Assembly (NCBI GenBank): GCA_947631755.1
Contig: CANRMO010000152.1
Span: 1-5,980 of the forward strand
From: an uncultured Lachnospiraceae bacterium
Lineage (GTDB): Bacteria > Bacillota > Clostridia > Lachnospirales > Lachnospiraceae
DNA length: 5,980 bases
Direction: 5' to 3'
The translations under genes and the position numbers were made by a program. Numbering within the stretch: position 1 is the stretch's first letter; the number at the start of each line of letters is the position of its first letter. A model generated the notes under the pieces. That model ran no database searches, was not told the origin of the DNA, and was given only the letters and a program-made list of their open reading frames with translations. This document shows, piece after piece, positions 1-5,768 of the stretch.

Positions 1-385
1 GCCCGTAAGTGATAACTTTTCTCTTGACAACATTCAGCAGATTATGCTCCCGCAATTTGTTTTCAATGATGGCCATCGTCAATTTTGTGGCATAGATGGG
101 GACATTCAGCCTCTGCAGCACATATGGCAGAGAGCCAATATGATCTTCGTGCCCGTGGGTGATCACGAAACCTTTTATCTTTTCCCTGTTGTCCTCCAGA
201 TAAGTGATATCCGGGATCACCAGGTCAACCCCCAGCATATCATCCTCCGGAAATGCCAGGCCGCAATCCACTACAATAATACTTTTTTCTGTCTCAAAAG
301 CAGTGATATTCATACCGATCTGCTCCAGACCACCTAAAGGGATGATTTTTACAGACTCATCCCCTGTCTGCATTTTCTTCTTCAC
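1..385 (-). CDS. rnjA: Ribonuclease J, N-terminal part (cut by window edge)
   Basis: This is the first 128 codons of an RNase J, a metallo-beta-lactamase/beta-CASP ribonuclease with 5'-3' exonuclease and endonuclease activity in mRNA decay and rRNA maturation. The family is usually about 555 residues, so roughly three quarters lie beyond the left edge. Visible marks are the early strand IIPLGGLEQIGMN (14-26), VVDCGLAFPEDD (38-49) and the zinc-binding motif HGHEDH (77-82), all intact, so the metal site looks functional. I chose the GTG at 385-383 because AGAGAGGTG lies about 10 bases upstream. An ATG four codons later (373-371) is possible but has a poorer site. The start is 17 bases after the DUF1292 stop with no terminator between, so the gene is probably the last visible cistron of the ireB operon. 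Paralogue J1 versus J2 cannot be decided from this fragment. Confidence 0.93.
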   Translation of the reverse strand, partial: MKKKMQTGDESVKIIPLGGLEQIGMNITAFETEKSIIVVDCGLAFPEDDMLGVDLVIPDITYLEDNREKIKGFVITHGHEDHIGSLPYVLQRLNVPIYATKLTMAIIENKLREHNLLNVVKRKVITYG

Positions 386-402
386 TTTTCTCTTACACCT
401 CT

Positions 403-666
403 CTATTCCAATTTCAATTCTACATCTTCCAGTAATTCTTCAAAATATTTGGAAATGATCTTCAGTTCATTTTCATCCTCGACCACATGATAAGTAACCA
501 TATCATCCTCTGACATCTCTTTCAGAAGAAGCGCTTGTGCACCGTCCTCCTCAGAATCCGCCACAAGCAGATAAGAAACTCCCGCAATATCAGCTTTCTC
601 CATCACAAAAAAGGCCTCCTCGCTGCCATCGTCAGCAGTAAGCACTATTTTCCCGTTTTCAGACAT
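403..666 (-). CDS. DUF1292 family protein (YrzB-like)
   Basis: An 87-residue, strongly acidic protein with no cysteines, membrane segments or signal peptide, so probably cytosolic. It matches the DUF1292 pattern: an N-terminal beta-rich part (KIVLTADDGSEEAFFV), a central YLLVADSEED strand, and an acidic C-terminal helix ending in LLEDVELKLE. The family has no established biochemical function. In Bacillus subtilis the homologue yrzB sits next to the yrzL (IreB family) and yrrK (RuvX) genes, and the same trio occurs here, which supports the call. The ATG at 666-664 is preceded by GGAG with a 7-base spacer. It follows ruvX by 90 bases and precedes rnjA by 17 bases, apparently in one transcript. 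Confidence 0.88.
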   Translation of the reverse strand: MSENGKIVLTADDGSEEAFFVMEKADIAGVSYLLVADSEEDGAQALLLKEMSEDDMVTYHVVEDENELKIISKYFEELLEDVELKLE

Positions 667-682
667 AAATAATCTCCAATCT

Positions 683-741
683 GAAGCGCTCTGTACTCAA
701 AAAGGCGCAAAAACAATACACCTGGCTATCTGCGGCGCTTC
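683..741. repeat. Inverted repeat in the ruvX-DUF1292 gap
   Basis: GAAGCGC at 683-689 and GCGCTTC at 735-741 are perfect 7-base complements separated by 45 bases, inside the 90-base gap between ruvX and the DUF1292 gene. In the minus-strand transcript they could pair and close a large loop just upstream of the DUF1292 ribosome binding site. A competing small hairpin (GCGG/CCGC) overlaps the 735-744 arm. There is no T-run placed to make this an intrinsic terminator. It may be a processing or attenuation structure, or chance. Confidence 0.3.
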
Positions 742-756
742 CGCACAAAAACAGCC

Positions 757-1182
757 TCACACCTGTCGTATGGAATCCAGATAACCCTGTAAAATGAGCG
801 ATGCCGCTATTTTATCCACATATGTTTTTCGATTTTCCGGGCGCACACCACCCTCCCGCAACACGTCCATAGCAGAGACTGTGCTCAGCCGTTCATCCCA
901 CATCACGACTTCCAGGCCAGTCCTGGCTATCAGCTTTTCCATAAATTCCTTCGTGCACTTTGCCTGTTCACCCTCTGTGTTATCCATATTCTTGGGGAAA
1001 CCAAGCACGATGCGCTCTACATCATGTTCTGCCACCAATTGCTCAATCCGTGCCAGAGTCCGCCGTAGTTTGTTCTCACTTTTTCTTTTTATTACTTCAA
1101 CGGGCTGCGCCGTCAGCAGCAAAGAATCACTGATCGCCACGCCGACAGTCACAGAACCGTAGTCAAGTCCCATAATCTTCAA
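757..1182 (-). CDS. ruvX: RuvX/YqgF, putative Holliday junction resolvase / pre-16S rRNA nuclease
   Basis: A 141-residue RNase H-fold protein of the YqgF/RuvX family, the usual length. Members have been described as Holliday-junction resolvase-like and, in E. coli, as a nuclease acting in 16S rRNA 5'-end maturation. The family signatures are complete: GLDYG with the first acidic residue D7, VLGFPKNMDNTEGEQA (59-74), WDERLST (95-101) and VDKIAASLILQGYLD (122-136) with D123. The start is a TTG (1182-1180), chosen because it gives MKIMGLD, the normal N-terminus of the family. An in-frame ATG at 1173-1171 would remove the first three residues. The TTG is 8 bases after the ireB stop, so translation may be coupled. 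The match to the yrrK position in Bacillus supports the identity. Confidence 0.93.
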   Translation of the reverse strand: MKIMGLDYGSVTVGVAISDSLLLTAQPVEVIKRKSENKLRRTLARIEQLVAEHDVERIVLGFPKNMDNTEGEQAKCTKEFMEKLIARTGLEVVMWDERLSTVSAMDVLREGGVRPENRKTYVDKIAASLILQGYLDSIRQV

Positions 1183-1190
1183 TGCAAAAC

Positions 1191-1457
1191 CTAATCTTTC
1201 TTCAAATTGTTCTCAATATAATCCTCGAGTAATATCTCAATAATCTCATCGCGTTCAGCCCGCATAATAAGGCTTCTCGCTCCTTTGTGGCTTGTGATAT
1301 AGGTCGGATCACCCGACATCAGATACCCGACAATCTGATTTACCGGATTGTACCCTTTTTCTGTCAATGCAGTATAAACGGAGGCGACTACATCGCGCAC
1401 ATCGTAATCTTTATCCATATCAAACTTAAAATACTGGGTATTGTTAATTTCCTGCAT
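1191..1457 (-). CDS. ireB: IreB family regulatory phosphoprotein (DUF965)
   Basis: An 88-residue protein matching the IreB/DUF965 family (YrzL in Bacillus) along its whole length. The hallmark core is ALTEKGYNPVNQIVGYLMSGDP (30-51), followed by YITSHKGARSLI and an ERDEIIEILLEDYI C-terminal helix. In Enterococcus faecalis, IreB is phosphorylated on N-terminal threonines by the PASTA kinase IreK and negatively influences cephalosporin resistance. Here T7 lies in the equivalent N-terminal stretch, so similar control is plausible but not shown. The ATG at 1457-1455 has AAAGGGA upstream. The gene is the first cistron behind the promoter at 1487-1515 and is followed by ruvX after 8 bases. In many Firmicutes alaS precedes this gene; here mtaB does. 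Confidence 0.93.
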   Translation of the reverse strand: MQEINNTQYFKFDMDKDYDVRDVVASVYTALTEKGYNPVNQIVGYLMSGDPTYITSHKGARSLIMRAERDEIIEILLEDYIENNLKKD

Positions 1458-1486
1458 TCGCTCACGTCCCTTTCAAAATTACTTTT

Positions 1487-1515
1487 ATTGTAATATATCT
1501 GTCACAATTTATCAA
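1487..1515 (-). promoter_or_regulatory. Sigma-A-like promoter of the ireB-ruvX-DUF1292-rnjA operon
   Basis: On the minus strand, TTGATA (1515-1510) and TACAAT (1492-1487) are separated by exactly 17 bases, and each hexamer has five of six consensus bases. The predicted transcription start near 1480 gives a leader of about 23 bases, containing the AAAGGGA ribosome binding site of ireB. The -35 hexamer contains the mtaB stop codon TGA (1514-1512), so the operon promoter is built into the last bases of the upstream gene. No terminator is visible between mtaB and ireB, so read-through from mtaB may add to expression. Confidence 0.65.
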
Positions 1516-2864
1516 CTATTTTGTTTGAAAAGAATTTTGTGCACTGGCACTTCATAGATCTCGTTCTCGCAATAGCCGCATTTCTCAGCCTCCTGCCGGG
1601 AAACACCAATCCTGACATACCTCTCATTGTACCCCGCCAGATACCATTCCCCTTCTTCTACTACTGTCTCCTCAAAGAGTACCTTTTCTCTCCGCCCTAG
1701 AAACTGATTCCCATATGCGGTCCGGTATGTCCTGGTATCCGCCAAAAGAATCTCGCTGCGCTGGTTCTTCACCTCCGGCCGGATCTGTCCCTCCATAGCC
1801 GCCGCCCGGGTACCCCTTCTGGGAGAGTACCTAAATACATGGATATCCGCAAAACCAATCCCGGCCAGATACTTTCTCGTCTCCTCAAATTCCCCGTCAG
1901 TCTCACCCGGAAATCCCACGATCACATCAGTAGTGATCGCCGGGCAGTCAAAATATTTTCTTATGAGCTCTACCTTATCCCTATATTCTACAGTTGTGTA
2001 ATGACGGTTCATACGCCTCAACACAGAATCCGACCCACTCTGTAAAGATAAATGAAAATGTGGGCAGATTTTTGGTATTCCGGCCAATTCCTGTAAAAAT
2101 TTTTCTGAGATAATGCGCGGTTCCAGAGAACCAAGGCGGATTCTCTCAATTCCCTCTGCCCCGGACGCAAGAGTGATTACTTCCAGCAGCGGTTTCCCCT
2201 GCAATTTCACAAAATCGCCGCCCCGGAACCGGTCAACACCGTAAGAGGACAGATGGATTCCTGTAAGAACTACCTCCTTATAGCCCTGCTCCGCCAGTCT
2301 CCCCACCTGCTCCGCAGCCTCCTCCGGCGGTGTGCTGCCCAGTCTCCCCCCTCCTCTCACATAAGGGATCGTGCAGTAGGAGCAGAACTGGTTGCATCCA
2401 TCCTGGATCTTCAGATAGGCCCGGGTGCGTTCCGATCCGGCACCCACTTTTTTTCTCTCCCCCTCAAAAACTCCGTGACAAAAATTATTCCCGCCGGCAA
2501 TCTCATTTTTGATCCGCTCCTGCAGGCCAAACCGTTTTATTACCTGTTCCGCCACAAACATTTTCTCTTTATTGGAAAAAGCCGCATCAATCGCCGGATC
2601 CCCATTCAGTTTTTCTCCCCCGCTCTCGACATAACACCCCACGGCCACAACAATGCTCTCCGGGTTTTTCTTTTTCGCCCGGTGGATCATCTGACGCGAC
2701 TTGCGGTCAGCCACGTTCGTGACCGTGCAGGTATTGATCACATAAATATCTGCCTTCTCCCCGAAGTCTGTGACCACGAATCCCCGATCCCGGAACTGCT
2801 CCGCCATCTTTTCCGTCTCATAATAATTCACTTTGCAGCCCAGTGTCAAAAAAGCTACTTTCAT
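1512..2864 (-). CDS. mtaB: tRNA t6A37 methylthiotransferase MtaB
   Basis: A 450-residue radical-SAM methylthiotransferase of the MiaB/RimO superfamily, MtaB (e-MtaB/YqeV) subgroup, which converts t6A37 to ms2t6A37 in tRNAs decoding ANN codons. The N-terminal UPF0004 domain carries the three auxiliary-cluster cysteines C10 (TLGCKVN), C46 (NTCTVTN) and C77 (VGCYVE). The radical-SAM cluster motif is CNQFCSYC (C157, C161, C164), followed by HLSLQSGSD (271-279) and TDVIVGFPGET (312-322). Residues from about 383 to the end fit a TRAM domain for tRNA binding. The TLGCKVNYYETE start and the VTNVADRKSRQ segment favour MtaB over MiaB or RimO. The ATG at 2864 follows AGAGAGGAAG at a normal distance. The gene is transcribed divergently from the HPr-like gene, and its stop lies inside the next operon's promoter. 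Confidence 0.95.
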   Translation of the reverse strand: MKVAFLTLGCKVNYYETEKMAEQFRDRGFVVTDFGEKADIYVINTCTVTNVADRKSRQMIHRAKKKNPESIVVAVGCYVESGGEKLNGDPAIDAAFSNKEKMFVAEQVIKRFGLQERIKNEIAGGNNFCHGVFEGERKKVGAGSERTRAYLKIQDGCNQFCSYCTIPYVRGGGRLGSTPPEEAAEQVGRLAEQGYKEVVLTGIHLSSYGVDRFRGGDFVKLQGKPLLEVITLASGAEGIERIRLGSLEPRIISEKFLQELAGIPKICPHFHLSLQSGSDSVLRRMNRHYTTVEYRDKVELIRKYFDCPAITTDVIVGFPGETDGEFEETRKYLAGIGFADIHVFRYSPRRGTRAAAMEGQIRPEVKNQRSEILLADTRTYRTAYGNQFLGRREKVLFEETVVEEGEWYLAGYNERYVRIGVSRQEAEKCGYCENEIYEVPVHKILFKQNS

Positions 2865-2963
2865 CCGAATCTTCCTCTCTTTGCGCCGGCAAACGGACGC
2901 CTATTTTGTCTATCCTGCACAAAAAACCACCAATTTTCTCTTTACCCTCGTAAATTTTTCACA

Positions 2964-2995
2964 TTGACATATTTCCCGGTTCATAATAGTATAAT
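2964..2995 (+). promoter_or_regulatory. Promoter region of the HPr-like gene
   Basis: A perfect -35 hexamer TTGACA sits at 2964-2969. Two overlapping -10 candidates follow. TAGTAT (2987-2992) is at the ideal 17-base spacing and matches four of six positions, including the key A2 and T6. TATAAT (2990-2995) is a perfect hexamer but at 20 bases. Either would place the transcription start around 2999-3003, at the left edge of the palindrome at 2998-3014. This is the only strong plus-strand promoter I see in the 191-base gap. Confidence 0.65.
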
Positions 2996-3016
2996 AAATG
3001 AAGTGTAACTTCATAA
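2988..3016 (-). promoter_or_regulatory. Possible mtaB promoter overlapping the HPr-like promoter
   Basis: On the minus strand, TATACT (2993-2988) is a five-of-six -10 hexamer, with a weak TTATGA (3016-3011) 17 bases upstream. A start near 2981 would give mtaB a leader of about 115 bases. It is the best candidate I found for the promoter mtaB should have in this divergent gap, but the -35 is poor and the region is AT-rich, so this is a weak call. The -10 shares bases with the plus-strand -10 candidates. Confidence 0.25.
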
Positions 3017-3030
3017 GGAGTGTGACTTCA
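2998..3030 (+). repeat. Palindrome plus imperfect direct repeat in the HPr-like leader
   Basis: ATGAAGT at 2998-3004 and ACTTCAT at 3008-3014 form a perfect inverted repeat with 7-base arms and a 3-base centre. Seventeen bases further on, the core recurs: AGTGTAACTTCA (3002-3013) and AGTGTGACTTCA (3019-3030) match at 11 of 12 positions. The second copy is itself a weaker dyad (arms 3017-3021 and 3025-3029, with one G-T pair). It lies at or just after the predicted transcription start, so it could be a tandem operator for a dimeric repressor or a pair of small 5' hairpins in the mRNA. The elements are seen directly; the role is inference. Confidence 0.6.
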
Positions 3031-3055
3031 AATTCAAACTAGGAGGTATTATATT

Positions 3056-3292
3056 ATGAAAACAGTTCAAATCTCTTTAAATTCTATTGACAAAGTAAAA
3101 TCTTTTGTCAATGAAGTATCCAAGTACGATGCCGAATTCGATCTGGTATCCGGAAGATATGTGATCGATGCCAAGTCCATCATGGGGATTTTCAGCCTTG
3201 ATCTGTCTAAACCGATCGACCTGAACATCCACAGCGAGACAGACGTAGAAGAGATTCTCGAGAAGCTCTCTGAGTTTATCGTATCTGAGTAA
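3056..3292 (+). CDS. HPr-like protein lacking the active-site histidine (Crh-like)
   Basis: A 78-residue protein with the HPr fold signature, slightly shorter than HPr (about 87). By eye, SKYDAEFDL (22-30) aligns with the SKYDADVNL region of Bacillus HPr, and AKSIMGIFSLDL (39-50) with its regulatory-serine loop. S41 corresponds to Ser46, the HPr kinase target, with hydrophobic contacts I42, M43 and F46 kept. The HARP motif around His15 is missing: the equivalent stretch reads NSIDKVKS (9-16), and the only histidine (in NIHSE) is far away. It therefore should not carry phosphate from enzyme I. That pattern resembles Crh, the Bacillus co-regulator with Gln at position 15, although the N-terminus differs. 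AGGAGG (3041-3046) lies 9 bases before the ATG. The gene is monocistronic, with its own promoter and terminator. Family confidence is good; function is inferred. Confidence 0.85.
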   Translation: MKTVQISLNSIDKVKSFVNEVSKYDAEFDLVSGRYVIDAKSIMGIFSLDLSKPIDLNIHSETDVEEILEKLSEFIVSE

Positions 3293-3338
3293 TTCCGGCG
3301 GAACTTATATCGAATATTGGGTTTGTTACTTAACATGG

Positions 3339-3366
3339 GGCGGCAAATATGCCGCCGCTTTTTTTT
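3339..3366 (+). terminator. Intrinsic terminator of the HPr-like gene
   Basis: GGCGGC (3339-3344), a 6-base AT-rich loop, GCCGCC (3351-3356), then GC and eight T's (3359-3366) form a textbook rho-independent terminator 46 bases after the stop. On the opposite strand the hairpin is the same but is followed by CCATG and no T-run, so it should work poorly for thiI, which ends at 3391 and converges on it. Confidence 0.9.
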
Positions 3367-3390
3367 GTGAATGGAACTCTGCCGGCACAT

Positions 3391-4575
3391 CTACTCCGGC
3401 CTCACATATATCGTCTCTCTCTCCTCTATAGCCTTTGCCATCATATCCGCTATCTTTTCCGCAAGTTTTTTCTCCGACTCCTCCATCTTACCGATACTCG
3501 GCTTTGTGACCGGATGTTTTGCCACAAATATCGTGCAGCAGTCCTCAAAGGGCTGGATCGAAGTCTCAAAAGTATTGATCTTTTCCGCAAGCTCTATAAT
3601 ATCATTTTTATCAAAGGCGATCAACGGACGAAATACCGGCATGCCACACACCGCGTCCGTGGCCGCCAGGCTCTGCATCGTCTGGCTCGCCACCTGTCCC
3701 ACGCTCTCACCCGTGATCAACGACAGGCACCGCCTCTCCCTGGCGATTTTTTCTGCAATCCGCATCATATACCGCCTCATAATGACCGTCAGCTCATCAT
3801 GAGGACACTGATCATAAATATAGAGCTGAATATCTGTAAAATTCACAATGTGCAGCCGGACCGGGCCGGTGTACTCCGAGATCAGCCTCGCTAAGTCCAC
3901 CACCTTCTGCTTTGCTCTCTCACTCGTATAGGGAGGCGCATGAAAATAAACTGCCTCGATCTGCACACCCCGTTTTGCCATCATATAACCGGCCACCGGA
4001 CTGTCAATGCCCCCGCTCAATAACAGCATGGAGCGGTCGCTTGTGCCAACCGGCATGCCGCCCGGCCCCTTGATGCTCGAAACATAAATATATGCGCGGC
4101 CGCGGATCTCAATGTACACTTTGATCTCCGGATTGCGAACATCGACCCGGGCATTTTCCATCTGCTCCAGGATACATTCTCCCGCCCTTGCACAGATCTC
4201 GGGGCTCTTTATCGGGTACCCTTTATCGCTCCTCTTGGCAAACACTTTAAATGTAAAAGGCCTGTCCCCGATCTCCTCCCTCATATGCGCCACGAGTTCC
4301 CGGCTCACATTTTCAAACGATTTATCCTCGATCAGAACGACCGGACAGATATGGGCGATCCCGAAAACATGGGACAGCCCCTCCAGTACCTCCTCCTCAT
4401 CAAACTCACCTTTTGCCTCAATATAGACCCGTCCCTGTTCCTTTTCCACAAGAAACTCTCCCTCGCAGCGGGCCAGCCGCTCCCGCACACGCCGAACCAG
4501 GGCATTTTCAAACTGATAACGGTTCTTCCCCTTAATTCCTATCTCTGCATATTTCACCAAAAAAGCCTGTACCAT
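3391..4575 (-). CDS. thiI: tRNA 4-thiouridine sulfurtransferase ThiI (no rhodanese domain)
   Basis: A 394-residue ThiI, which adenylates U8 of tRNA and installs 4-thiouridine; in some bacteria it also feeds sulfur to thiazole synthesis. Order of domains: an N-terminal ferredoxin-like part beginning AFLVKYAEIGIKGKNR, a THUMP domain to about residue 165, then the PP-loop ATPase with SGGIDSP (187-193) and the family motif ITGESVGQVASQT (287-299). EDCCTIF (344-350) contains C346/C347 near the equivalent of E. coli Cys344. The C-terminal rhodanese domain of the 482-residue E. coli enzyme is absent, as is usual in Firmicutes, where a dedicated cysteine desulfurase supplies sulfur; one lies directly upstream. 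I chose ATG 4575-4573, which has GGAGAG four bases upstream and gives MVQAFLVKYAE. An ATG four codons earlier (4587) has a weaker site. Confidence 0.95.
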   Translation of the reverse strand: MVQAFLVKYAEIGIKGKNRYQFENALVRRVRERLARCEGEFLVEKEQGRVYIEAKGEFDEEEVLEGLSHVFGIAHICPVVLIEDKSFENVSRELVAHMREEIGDRPFTFKVFAKRSDKGYPIKSPEICARAGECILEQMENARVDVRNPEIKVYIEIRGRAYIYVSSIKGPGGMPVGTSDRSMLLLSGGIDSPVAGYMMAKRGVQIEAVYFHAPPYTSERAKQKVVDLARLISEYTGPVRLHIVNFTDIQLYIYDQCPHDELTVIMRRYMMRIAEKIARERRCLSLITGESVGQVASQTMQSLAATDAVCGMPVFRPLIAFDKNDIIELAEKINTFETSIQPFEDCCTIFVAKHPVTKPSIGKMEESEKKLAEKIADMMAKAIEERETIYVRPE

Positions 4576-4603
4576 GACACTCTCCATTCTTTTCTCTGTT
4601 CTC

Positions 4604-5767
4604 TCATCTGCGTCTGTAACGGGCCAGCACCGGCACCAGTTCCCTCAGACTCTCAATCGTGTGATCAATCTCCTCCGGTTTCGTAAAGCCAGAAAAACTA
4701 AATCTCAAAGTAGCTTCCAGCAGATCGTCCGGCACCCCGATTGCCCGCAGTGTCCCACTGATCCCCGGGTGATTGGACGAGCAGGCAGAACCGGAGGAAA
4801 CATAGATCTGCCTCTCTTCCAGCGCATGCAGCAAAACTTCACTGCGCACCCCGGCAAAACTGACGCTCAATATATGAGGTGCCGTCTGCTCCAGAGAGAG
4901 CGGGCTGCAGGCATTTACCACAGCCCCCGGAACCTCTTCCAGACGCCGGATAAACTGCCGCTTTCTCTCATACATATGAGTCCGTCTCTCATCCAGTGTC
5001 CGGTCCATACTCTCCGCCGCCAGCCCGAGCCCGGCAATACCCGGCACATTTTCTGTGCCTGAGCGCAGCCCTCCCTGCTGGCCGCCGCCGCGGATCAGCG
5101 GGTGCAGCCTCACTTTTTCCGCCTTATACAAAAATCCTGTCCCCTTGGGGCCGTGGATTTTGTGTCCGCTGACACTCAGCAGATCAATCCCCATTTTCCC
5201 GGGAGAGATTTTCATCTTCCCATATGCCTGGATAGCATCTGAGTGAAACACAATCTCCGGGTTATACGCTTTCACGGTCTCTGACAGAGCCGCCACATCC
5301 AGAAGGGACCCCACCTCATTATTCACCATCATAACAGAGACCAGGATCGTGTCCTGGCGCAAAGCGTCCCGCAAAACTTCCGGCTTCACATGGCCCTCCT
5401 TGTCCACAGGAAGATACGTCACCTCATAGCCAAGTTCTTCGAGATATATCAGTGGCTCCAAAACGGAGGGATGTTCAAAACATGTCGTGATGATATGTCT
5501 CCCCCGGCGGCGATTGGCGGCAGCTGCGCCGATCAATGCCATATTATTACTCTCTGTGCCGCCGGATGTAAACACAATCTCTTTCGGCTTACATCTCAGC
5601 GTCTTAGCGATCTGCTCAGAAGCCCGGCGCACAAAACGCTCTCCCTCTACCCCTTTCATGTGGAGGGAGGAGGGATTCCCATAATCTTTTCCCATTACCT
5701 CCACGACCAGATCGCATACCTCCGGCAGCGCCTGGGTCGTGGCCGCATTATCCAAATAACATTCCAC
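4604..5767 (-). CDS. Cysteine desulfurase, NifS/IscS family (sulfur donor for ThiI)
   Basis: A PLP-dependent class V aminotransferase-fold enzyme of about 387 residues that converts cysteine to alanine and carries sulfur as a persulfide. Seen: YLDNAATT (4-11), TSGGTESNN (67-75), FEHP with H99, HSDAIQ with D177 and Q180, the PLP lysine K203 in SGHKIHGPKG, RSGTENVPG (235-243), and the persulfide cysteine C329 in SSGSACSSN. The long loop around this cysteine is typical of the IscS/NifS group rather than SufS. No SufU or IscU gene is nearby, and thiI follows after 28 bases, so delivery to ThiI is the likely job, as with NifZ in Bacillus subtilis. I chose GTG 5767-5765, with GGAGG five bases upstream, one base after the rsmE stop, giving MECYLDNAATT. 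ATG 5779 and GTG 5791 are alternatives that would overlap rsmE. Confidence 0.93.
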   Translation of the reverse strand: MECYLDNAATTQALPEVCDLVVEVMGKDYGNPSSLHMKGVEGERFVRRASEQIAKTLRCKPKEIVFTSGGTESNNMALIGAAAANRRRGRHIITTCFEHPSVLEPLIYLEELGYEVTYLPVDKEGHVKPEVLRDALRQDTILVSVMMVNNEVGSLLDVAALSETVKAYNPEIVFHSDAIQAYGKMKISPGKMGIDLLSVSGHKIHGPKGTGFLYKAEKVRLHPLIRGGGQQGGLRSGTENVPGIAGLGLAAESMDRTLDERRTHMYERKRQFIRRLEEVPGAVVNACSPLSLEQTAPHILSVSFAGVRSEVLLHALEERQIYVSSGSACSSNHPGISGTLRAIGVPDDLLEATLRFSFSGFTKPEEIDHTIESLRELVPVLARYRRR

Positions 5768-5768
5768 T

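Noticed and set aside
2941..2954. TTTAC-CCTC-GTAAA inverted repeat in the divergent gap
   Set aside because: Short, AT-rich arms at the left of the promoter, with no repeat elsewhere in the window. Indistinguishable from chance.
2253..3008. A 251-codon plus-strand open frame opposite mtaB
   Set aside because: It lies antisense to a fully conserved radical-SAM gene, has no recognisable family features, and its composition is what the complement of mtaB would give. No ribosome binding site stands out.
2998..3042. A 14-codon leader ORF (ATG 2998 to TAG 3040-3042) ending at the ribosome binding site of the HPr-like gene
   Set aside because: The ATG sits at or upstream of the predicted transcription start and has no ribosome binding site. 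Its codons are just the palindrome and repeat, and no run of a single amino acid suggests attenuation.
3293..3303. TTCC-GGC-GGAA mini-hairpin right after the HPr-like stop
   Set aside because: Only four base pairs and no T-run on either strand; the real terminator is the GC-rich hairpin at 3339-3366.
3349..3894. A 181-codon plus-strand open frame opposite the end of thiI
   Set aside because: It begins within the terminator of the HPr-like gene and runs antisense to the ThiI catalytic domain. The basic, His/Arg-rich translation looks like a shadow frame.
4574..5062. Plus-strand open frame opposite the desulfurase
   Set aside because: Antisense to an intact conserved enzyme, with no family features. 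The other long plus-strand frames at 5390-5815 and 794-1162 were rejected for the same reason.
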